From Dyella lipolytica (lineage in GTDB: Bacteria > Pseudomonadota > Gammaproteobacteria > Xanthomonadales > Rhodanobacteraceae), in the NCBI RefSeq assembly GCF_030160075.1, contig NZ_BSNQ01000003.1, forward strand, positions 1,486,328 through 1,550,327: a DNA stretch of 64,000 nt, given 5' to 3'. The translations under genes were made by a program, and so were the position numbers. The notes below the pieces were generated by a model that worked only from the letters and a program-made list of their open reading frames with translations, did not search any database and was not told the DNA's origin. Shown here piece after piece: positions 57,834 to 64,000 of this stretch. Position 1 is the stretch's first letter, and each line of letters begins with the position of its first letter.

Positions 57834-58238
57834 TCACGAGGAGTCCTTAAGCCGTCGCAATTCGCGACGTTCCTGCTTATTCGGACGTTTTGGAGGATGG
57901 TTCAGGCCCGCGCCGCTCAGGCGACGCTGCTCGCGGATCTGCTCTCGAGCAAGCCGGCTCGCTTCGGTTTCCAGATAAAGCGCCTGGGCTACGCTCGCCG
58001 GGCCACGCTGCTCCGATAGCGCCAGTATTTCGAGCTCCAATCGCTCTTCGCTTCGGGTCAGACGGACGCGGTCACCTACGTGCACCGCCTTGGCGGGCTT
58101 GCAACCGCCGCCGTTTACATCCACCTTGCCGCCGTCGATGGCCTGCTTGGCCAGGCTGCGTGTCTTGTAGATGCGCGCCGCCCATAGCCAGATATCGGCC
58201 CGTACTTCCGTCGGTGCTTCATGCGTAACGTGTTTCAT
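57834..58238 (-). CDS. hslR: Ribosome-associated heat shock protein Hsp15
   Basis: S4-domain RNA-binding protein of 134 aa that binds the 50S-nascent chain complex. The S4 segment RADIWLWAARIYKTRSLAKQAIDGGKVDVNG and a basic Arg/Lys-rich tail (RPNKQERRELRRLKDS) match HslR. The start at ATG 58238 gives E. coli-like length; an in-frame ATG three codons earlier is possible. Confidence 0.9.
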   Translation of the reverse strand: MKHVTHEAPTEVRADIWLWAARIYKTRSLAKQAIDGGKVDVNGGGCKPAKAVHVGDRVRLTRSEERLELEILALSEQRGPASVAQALYLETEASRLAREQIREQRRLSGAGLNHPPKRPNKQERRELRRLKDSS

Positions 58239-58336
58239 CGGTAGCATTATCGAATCATTGCCCGGCGTGTGCATGGCCGTTTTGAAAACCGTCATGCTTG
58301 CACGAGCCTTACGACGACTGTGCACAGGGGACCGAC

Positions 58337-58945
58337 ATGATTCTCTACCTGCTCGATCTGATCGGTGTCGCGGTATTTGCGGTCAGCGGCGTGCTCGTCG
58401 CTGCGCATTCGCAGCTTGATCTGCTCGGGGGCCTCGCCCTGGCAGCACTCACGGCGATCGGCGGCGGCACACTCCGTGACGTGCTGCTTAACCGCCACCC
58501 GATTTTTTGGATTCGTGACACGCGCTACTTGCTGGTGATCCTCATCGCCGCTGCGTTGACCATGACCTATACCGCGCTCTTTCCTCCGCCCGGCAACGGG
58601 CTGTTGATCGCCGACGCCCTGGGCCTGGCCCTCTTCGCCATCAGCGGCGCGCAGATTGCGGAAGCGGCCGGCTTGTCACCTTTGATCGTCGTGATGATGG
58701 GGGCCATGACAGGCACGGCCGGCGGCATGTTGCGCGACGTGATGAGCGCGCACGTTCCGCTGATCTTTCAACAGGATCTTTACGCCACCGCGGCCATCGC
58801 CGGTATCGTGGTTTACCTGTTGCTGCAGAAGCTGACTGTTCCGCGCACCTGGGCCATCAGTGCCGGCGTCGCGGTGATTCTCGGCATGCGTCTGCTCGCG
58901 GTGGTATGGGGCGTACATTTGCCCCGGCTGCACGCCATGCATTAG
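58337..58945 (+). CDS. TRIC-family membrane channel (UPF0126)
   Basis: 202 aa with seven membrane helices in two homologous halves, each with a Gly-rich turn (TAIGGGTLRDVLLNRHPIFW and TGTAGGMLRDVMSAHVPLIF), the UPF0126/trimeric intracellular cation channel fold (YadS/YicG). It forms potassium or amino-acid channels in relatives. AGGGG precedes ATG 58337. It converges with the AEC transporter and overlaps it by four bases. Confidence 0.9.
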   Translation: MILYLLDLIGVAVFAVSGVLVAAHSQLDLLGGLALAALTAIGGGTLRDVLLNRHPIFWIRDTRYLLVILIAAALTMTYTALFPPPGNGLLIADALGLALFAISGAQIAEAAGLSPLIVVMMGAMTGTAGGMLRDVMSAHVPLIFQQDLYATAAIAGIVVYLLLQKLTVPRTWAISAGVAVILGMRLLAVVWGVHLPRLHAMH

Positions 58946-59847
58946 CCCGGAGGAAGCAGAAGACTGCCGAGCGGGATCGTCAGCAACGACAGCACAATAC
59001 CCGCACCGAGTACGGCATTGGCAAGCGGAGGATCGAGTTCGTACTCGTCGGCAAGGATCGCTGCCGAGATCATCGGCGCCATGGCCGCCTGCAAAACGCC
59101 GATGGTGAGTACGAGACCACCCACGCCCAGCGTTCGCCCAAGCAACCAGCACATGAGCGGCGCCAGCAACAGTTTCCAGCCAAGGCCCCAGACAAGCGCA
59201 CCGCTTTGTTTCTCACCCAGTCGAAACCGGAATTGCATGCCGACCGAAAACAAGGCCAGCGGCGTCAGCGTCGCGCCTAGCGGAGCGAGCACGCCGTGTA
59301 TCGCGGCAGGCCAATCGCCGAACCTGCCGATGGCGATACCCGCGATCAGCGCAATAAAGGCGGGAAACGTGAGGATCCGGCGCACGATCAGACCGGCCTG
59401 TGGATTGCGTCCCGCGTAGATGGAGGCGACCACGATGCCCGCTGACGCAAGCAATGGGAACGTACCCAGCTGATCGGCGACGACGGCCAGCGACAAGCCC
59501 GCCTGACCATGCAGGGCCTGCATCATCGGATAACCCATAAAAGACGTATTGCCCAGACCGCACACCAGAATCAAAGCGCCGATACGTCCACGCGACCAGC
59601 CCAGACGCGCTCCTAGCAGCCCGAACAACAACCATGCGCCACCGAACACGATGGCCATGGCCGCGACGGGAAACCAGAGCTGGGCGTCGAATGTCACACC
59701 CGGAATCAGATCCAGCACCAACGCCGGCAGCGCAACGTTGATAACCCACCAGTTGATACCGGGCACCATGCCGGCCGGTGGCTTCGCCCACCGCGCGACC
59801 GCGATGCCCAGTACCAGACAGGCAAACAGCAGCAGCAGCGCGCTCAT
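58942..59847 (-). CDS. AEC-family (auxin efflux carrier) transporter
   Basis: 301 aa, about ten membrane helices in two halves; the middle GLGNTSFMGYPMMQALHG with an Asn/Pro break is typical of the AEC family, which carries organic acids such as malate. A good ribosome binding site (AAGGAAC) lies just before ATG 59847. The gene has no obvious partner; the substrate is unknown. Confidence 0.85.
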   Translation of the reverse strand: MSALLLLFACLVLGIAVARWAKPPAGMVPGINWWVINVALPALVLDLIPGVTFDAQLWFPVAAMAIVFGGAWLLFGLLGARLGWSRGRIGALILVCGLGNTSFMGYPMMQALHGQAGLSLAVVADQLGTFPLLASAGIVVASIYAGRNPQAGLIVRRILTFPAFIALIAGIAIGRFGDWPAAIHGVLAPLGATLTPLALFSVGMQFRFRLGEKQSGALVWGLGWKLLLAPLMCWLLGRTLGVGGLVLTIGVLQAAMAPMISAAILADEYELDPPLANAVLGAGIVLSLLTIPLGSLLLPPG

Positions 59848-59863
59848 GGGGTTCCTTCAAAAG

Positions 59864-59893
59864 CAAGGCGGCCGCAGTATAGCGGCCGCCTTG
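59864..59893 (-). terminator. Hairpin terminator after htpG
   Basis: CAAGGCGGCCGC and GCGGCCGCCTTG form a perfect 12-bp stem around a six-base loop; the minus-strand transcript continues CTTTTG, a short U-run. It separates htpG from the AEC gene. Confidence 0.75.
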
Positions 59894-59950
59894 TATCGTC
59901 TCGACGCGATCTTGCTTAGCGAGCTCTATCCTTCAGTGAGAACGCAACGA

Positions 59951-61819
59951 TCAGCCCAATAGCACGCGATTCATCCGCTGCACGAATGCAGCCGGATCGG
60001 GCAGCTGTGCGCCGGCCGCAATCTCCGCCTGTTCGAGCAGCAGACTGGCGAGATCCTTCGCCTTGCCTTCATCGCTTTCCGCTTCCACACGCTTGAGCAA
60101 CGCATGTTGCGGATTGATCTCCAGCGTCGGCTTGTTCGACGGCATGTCATGCCCCGCCTCGCGCAGCAAACGCGCCAGATGCGGCGCCATCTCGTAATCG
60201 GAAAGCGCCAGGCAAGAAGGCGATTCGGTAAGACGCGCGGAGACTTTCACGTCCGCAACGCGATCGCCCAGCAGTTCCTTCAACTTTTTCAAGAGCGGCT
60301 CGGCGGCCTTGCTCGCCTCTTCCTGCTGTTTCTTGCCTTCTTCGTCCAGCGGCAGTTCGCCCTTGGCAACGTTCTGCAGCTTCTTGCCGGCATATTCGTT
60401 GAGGCTGCCCAGCATCCATTCGTCGATACGATCGAACATCAGCAGCACTTCGGTGCCCTTGGCCTTGAATGCTTCCAGCTGCGGGCTGCCGATGGCCGCG
60501 GCATGGCTGTCGGCGGTGATGTACCAGATGGTGTCCTGGCCCACGGCCATGCGGCCGATGTAATCGTCCAGCGATACGCTTTGCGCGCTGCCCTCGCCCT
60601 TGGTCGATGCAAAGCGAAGCAGCTTGGCGATGCGCTCGCGATTGGCGTGGTCTTCGGCAATACCTTCCTTGAGCGTATTGCCGAACGCTTTATAAAACGT
60701 CTCGAACTTCTCCGGCTCGTCCTTGGCCAACTTTTCGATCAGATCGAGCACGCGTTTGACGCAGGCTGCTTTGATGCGCTCGAGCTGGCGGTTATGTTGC
60801 AGAATTTCGCGACTGACGTTCAGCGGCAGGTCGTCGGCATCGACGACGCCACGCACGAAGCGCAGGTAATTCGGCAACAGCTCCTCCGCAGCATCCATAA
60901 TAAAGACGCGCTTGATGTAGAGCTTGAGCCCCTTGCGCTCGTCCCGCCCGCCCATCATTAGCTCGAACGGCGGCTGCGAGGGGATATACAGCAGCGTGGT
61001 GAAGCTCTGGCTACCTTCGACCCGGTTGTGGGTCCACGCTAGCGCGTCATTGAAATCGTGACCGAGCGACTTGTAGAAACTCTGATAGTCCTCGTCGCTG
61101 ATCTCGCTCTTGGGCTTGGTCCACAGCGCGGAAGCGGCATTGACCGTTTCCCATTCGTCGGTGGGCTTGTCGTCCTTCTCGACCGGCATGCGGATCGGGA
61201 ACGCGACATGATCGGAATAGCGGGTGATCAGCGAGCGCAGCTGCCAGCGCTTGAGGAATTCGTCTTCATCCTTCTTCAGATGCAACACGACGGCGGTGCC
61301 GCGCTCGGGCAGATCGACTTGTTCTAGCGAATACTCGCCCTTGCCGTCACTTTCCCACTTCACGCCTTCGCTGGTAGGTGCGCCGGCGCGACGGCTCAAT
61401 ACTGTGACCTTATCCGCCACCACGAAAGCCGAATAGAAGCCCACGCCGAACTGGCCGATCAGGCGAGCGTCGTTTTTCTGCTCGGTGCTCATCGCCTCCA
61501 GAAAACGACGCGTGCCGGAACTGGCAATGGTGCCGATATTGGCGACGACTTCGTCGCGGTTCATGCCCACGCCGTTGTCGCGCACAGTGACGGTGCGCGC
61601 CTGCCCATCCCAGCTCACATCGATATGCAGCTCGGCATCGCCGGCAAGCAGTTCGGGCTGGGCGATGGATTCGAAGCGGAGCTTGTCGCAGGCGTCCGAG
61701 GCGTTGGAAATCAGCTCGCGCAGAAAAATTTCCTTGTGCGAGTACAACGAATGCGTGACCAGGTGCAGAACCTGAGCCACTTCGGCTTCGAATTTGCGGG
61801 TTTCGATGGGTGCGGTCAT
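59951..61819 (-). CDS. htpG: Chaperone HtpG (Hsp90)
   Basis: Bacterial Hsp90 (622 aa; E. coli 624). The N-terminal ATPase motifs NASDACDKLRFES, DNGVGMNRDEV and GQFGVGFYSAFVVAD are intact, followed by the middle and dimerisation domains. It refolds stress-denatured proteins. Flanked by a terminator after the stop and by htpX upstream on the same strand. Confidence 0.97.
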   Translation of the reverse strand: MTAPIETRKFEAEVAQVLHLVTHSLYSHKEIFLRELISNASDACDKLRFESIAQPELLAGDAELHIDVSWDGQARTVTVRDNGVGMNRDEVVANIGTIASSGTRRFLEAMSTEQKNDARLIGQFGVGFYSAFVVADKVTVLSRRAGAPTSEGVKWESDGKGEYSLEQVDLPERGTAVVLHLKKDEDEFLKRWQLRSLITRYSDHVAFPIRMPVEKDDKPTDEWETVNAASALWTKPKSEISDEDYQSFYKSLGHDFNDALAWTHNRVEGSQSFTTLLYIPSQPPFELMMGGRDERKGLKLYIKRVFIMDAAEELLPNYLRFVRGVVDADDLPLNVSREILQHNRQLERIKAACVKRVLDLIEKLAKDEPEKFETFYKAFGNTLKEGIAEDHANRERIAKLLRFASTKGEGSAQSVSLDDYIGRMAVGQDTIWYITADSHAAAIGSPQLEAFKAKGTEVLLMFDRIDEWMLGSLNEYAGKKLQNVAKGELPLDEEGKKQQEEASKAAEPLLKKLKELLGDRVADVKVSARLTESPSCLALSDYEMAPHLARLLREAGHDMPSNKPTLEINPQHALLKRVEAESDEGKAKDLASLLLEQAEIAAGAQLPDPAAFVQRMNRVLLG

Positions 61820-61921
61820 ACAGAGTTTCCAGACTTACGATAATGAAGAGTTGTTCCGCACCCCATTCCGACGCACATGCAAGGCGTCGACATGAGAGCG
61901 ATGTATAGCGCGCCGATCGGC

Positions 61922-62812
61922 TTACTGCGCTTTTTGCAACGCTGCGATGCGTTCATCCAGCGGCGGGTGGCTCATAAACAGGCGCTGCATCCCCTGCGCC
62001 AGCGGGCCGGAGATGCCAAAGGCCGCCATCGTCTTGGGCAAGGTGCTTTCGCCGTGATTGAGCTGCAACCGCTGCAACGCGGAAATCATGGCACCGCGAC
62101 CGGCAAACTTCGCCCCTGCGGCATCGGCGCGAAATTCGCGCCAGCGGGAGAACGCCATCACGATCATCGATGCGAACATGCCGAACACCACCTGCAGCAC
62201 CATCACCGACACGAAGTAGCCGATGCCTGAACCGCCGCGGCTGTCTCGACCGCCGGACAGCCAGCTGTCGACCAGCCGGCCGACGATGCGCGCGGCAAGA
62301 ATCACCAGCGTGTTCAATACGCCTTGGATCAGGGTCAGCGTCACCATGTCACCGTTGGCAACGTGGCCGATCTCATGACCAAGCACGGCGGCAACCTGCT
62401 CGCGATCCATTTGCTGCAACAAACCGCTACTGACGGCGACCAGCGAGCTGTTCTTGGTCATGCCGGTGGCGAACGCATTCATTTCCGGAGCGTCGTAGAT
62501 CGCCACCTCCGGCATGCCGATACCGGCAGCCTGCGCGTGGCGGCGTACCGTGTCGACCAGCCAGCGCTCGGTCTCGTTCTGCGGCTGCTCGATCACCCGC
62601 GCGTGGGTGGTCATTTTGGCCATCCACTTGGACATGGCCAGCGAGATAAACGCACCGCCCATGCCGAACACCGCGGCAAAGACCAAGAGCCCGGTCATGC
62701 CGCCGTAGCCGTGCATGGCCGCCCACTGATCGACGCCGAACAGGCGGCAGACGATGCTCAGCAGAAGCAGAACGGCGATATTGGTAAGAAGAAAGAGTGC
62801 GATGCGGCGCAT
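61922..62812 (-). CDS. htpX: Protease HtpX
   Basis: Membrane-bound zinc metalloprotease (296 aa) that degrades misfolded membrane proteins together with FtsH. Two N-terminal helices (about 4-25, 32-54), the zinc motif HEIGHVANGD and two central helices identify it. The start ATG 62812 (MRRIALFLLTNIAVLLLLS) matches homologues. Same strand as htpG, 102 bases apart; separate heat-responsive control is possible but not visible. Confidence 0.95.
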   Translation of the reverse strand: MRRIALFLLTNIAVLLLLSIVCRLFGVDQWAAMHGYGGMTGLLVFAAVFGMGGAFISLAMSKWMAKMTTHARVIEQPQNETERWLVDTVRRHAQAAGIGMPEVAIYDAPEMNAFATGMTKNSSLVAVSSGLLQQMDREQVAAVLGHEIGHVANGDMVTLTLIQGVLNTLVILAARIVGRLVDSWLSGGRDSRGGSGIGYFVSVMVLQVVFGMFASMIVMAFSRWREFRADAAGAKFAGRGAMISALQRLQLNHGESTLPKTMAAFGISGPLAQGMQRLFMSHPPLDERIAALQKAQ

Positions 62813-62952
62813 GGTTTTTCTCTGGTCGGTCACACAGGAAGGTAATGGTAATCCGATGCTAGAGATTCCGGCAAAAAACTGAATTTTCAAGAGTTAAGCG
62901 GATGTATTCGCAGCCGTGTCGATGTGTCGGCCGCCCCACGTAGAATGATCCG

Positions 62953-63819
62953 ATGAGCTATCGCGGACGCTTTGCCCCCTCGCCCACCGGTCTTCTGCAT
63001 GCGGGTTCCCTGGTCGCTGCCGTGGGCAGCTGGCTTTGCGCACGCCAAGCTGGCGGACGGTGGCTGGTGCGAATGGAGGATATCGATCCGCCGCGGGAGA
63101 TCCCCGGCTCTGCAGCGGCGATTCTTGCCGCGTTGCCGATGTTCGGCCTGGTCGCCGATGAGCCTGTCATCTATCAGTCATCGCGCATCGCTGCTTACGA
63201 TGCCGCATTCGAACAATTACGGCAGGCTGATCTGCTATTTCCCTGCTGGTGCAGCCGCAGCGACCTTGCCTCCGCCGCTGGCTTGCATCGTGACGGCCGC
63301 TGCGTGGCCCCGGCCGATCCAAGCCGCACACCCGCGTGGCGCATCCGCGTACCGAATGAAGAGATCGCTTTCGTCGACGCCCTGCAGGGTCCGCAGCGGC
63401 AACGCCTACGCGATGAAGTGGGCGATTTTGTGATCCGTCGAGTCGAAGGCTTCTATTCCTACCAATTGGCCTGCGTCGTCGACGATGCGTGGCAAGGCGT
63501 TAGCGAGGTCGTCCGCGGCAGCGATCTGCTGGACTCCACGCCACGGCAGATTTGGCTGCAGCGCTGTTTGGGCTTGCCGACACCGCGCTATCTGCACTTG
63601 CCGCTAGTGCTCGACAGCCAAGGCCGAAAATTGTCGAAATCGGAGCGTTCGCTCGAGGTCGATCCTACCGAGCCATTGCCGAGCCTGCGCCGAACGTTGT
63701 CATTTCTCGGTGTGACGCCCGACGACAAGGCCGTGCATGCGTCCGACTTGCTGCATGCGGCGCTCGCGCAATTCGATCCTGGATATTTGCCGCAATGCAG
63801 CGATCATCGCGTGACGTAA
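62953..63819 (+). CDS. gluQ: Glutamyl-Q tRNA(Asp) synthetase
   Basis: Attaches glutamate to queuosine in the anticodon of tRNA-Asp. 288 aa, a truncated GluRS-like enzyme without the anticodon-binding domain. The HIGH-like motif is LLHAGSLVAAVGSW; zinc ligands are in FPCWCSR with a later Cys (DGRC); the KMSKS-like motif is KLSKS. Start ATG 62953 (MSYRGRFAPSPTG). Confidence 0.95.
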   Translation: MSYRGRFAPSPTGLLHAGSLVAAVGSWLCARQAGGRWLVRMEDIDPPREIPGSAAAILAALPMFGLVADEPVIYQSSRIAAYDAAFEQLRQADLLFPCWCSRSDLASAAGLHRDGRCVAPADPSRTPAWRIRVPNEEIAFVDALQGPQRQRLRDEVGDFVIRRVEGFYSYQLACVVDDAWQGVSEVVRGSDLLDSTPRQIWLQRCLGLPTPRYLHLPLVLDSQGRKLSKSERSLEVDPTEPLPSLRRTLSFLGVTPDDKAVHASDLLHAALAQFDPGYLPQCSDHRVT

Positions 63820-63962
63820 CCCGGTATAAAGTTGGTACGCAGTCGCGCCATGTAACGTGATACCGAGAACCGATATTCCTTCATGATGTCTGCGTATAAC
63901 CCCAAGCGGTCCGCCCACCCGGCGCGACGCCTTCCCCCGTAGACATTCAAGGAGATCAGGTC

Positions 63963-64000
63963 ATGACACAGCGTACGGCATTGGTTACAGGTGGCACCGG
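63963..64000 (+). CDS. SDR reductase, probably PhaB (partial)
   Basis: Only the first 12 codons are inside the window: MTQRTALVTGGT, an SDR Rossmann start very close to acetoacetyl-CoA reductase PhaB (MTQRIAYVTGG). AAGGAGATC precedes ATG 63963. The gene continues past the right edge; the PhaB call is inferred from these residues. Confidence 0.6.
   Translation, partial: MTQRTALVTGGT

Overview
The window is chromosomal DNA of a gammaproteobacterium, most likely order Xanthomonadales, family Rhodanobacteraceae (Dyella, Rhodanobacter, Luteibacter or a close relative). The evidence is the conserved order miaA-hfq-hflX-hflK-hflC-DUF2065-purA, the block recA-recX-alaS-csrA-tRNA-Ser, and the high-GC codon use of the core genes. 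I cannot fix the genus from the sequence alone.

The first 8.6 kb differs from the rest. It is an accessory array of small genes of unknown function (membrane proteins, a lipoprotein, Cys-rich zinc-finger-like proteins), visibly AT-richer than the core and mostly on the minus strand. Nearly every intergenic gap carries one copy of a short palindromic element, TGTCCGCTT-loop-AAGCGGACA, always in the same orientation (14 copies, some degenerate). One gene-plus-element unit has been duplicated and the copy has decayed. A separate 120-bp near-perfect palindrome (4561-4680) precedes one of the small genes. The array has the look of a cassette array, but I see no integrase and no standard attC core.

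From 8.7 to 22.7 kb there is signalling and metal resistance: a lipid-anchored-like alpha/beta hydrolase next to a GGEEF diguanylate cyclase; a CusCBA-type copper/silver RND efflux operon headed by a Met/Cys/His-rich small protein; an arsR-arsI-arsC-ACR3 arsenic operon with a clear operator/promoter; then a sulfotransferase and two membrane proteins.

From 22.8 to 31.4 kb lies the conserved miaA...purA block (hflX apparently begins with CTG). tdh and kbl (threonine catabolism) flank a giant AsmA/DUF748 envelope protein. An OmpA-like porin precedes prpD. The prp genes (propionate catabolism) are split: prpD is 5.6 kb from prpC-prpB. Between them sit a yybP-ykoY manganese riboswitch with its TerC-family gene, and a five-gene operon resembling the Fap functional amyloid system (Gly/Ser-rich secreted protein, C39 peptidase, coiled-coil plus beta-barrel transporter, two small secreted proteins sharing C-terminal motifs).

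From 48 to 64 kb the window is mostly housekeeping: tRNA-Ser(GCU) with an unusually long terminator palindrome, csrA, alaS, recX, an atypical SDR, recA, pncC, mutS, a CheY-like regulator, hslR, a TRIC-family channel, an AEC transporter, htpG, htpX, gluQ, and the start of a PhaB-like reductase at the right edge.
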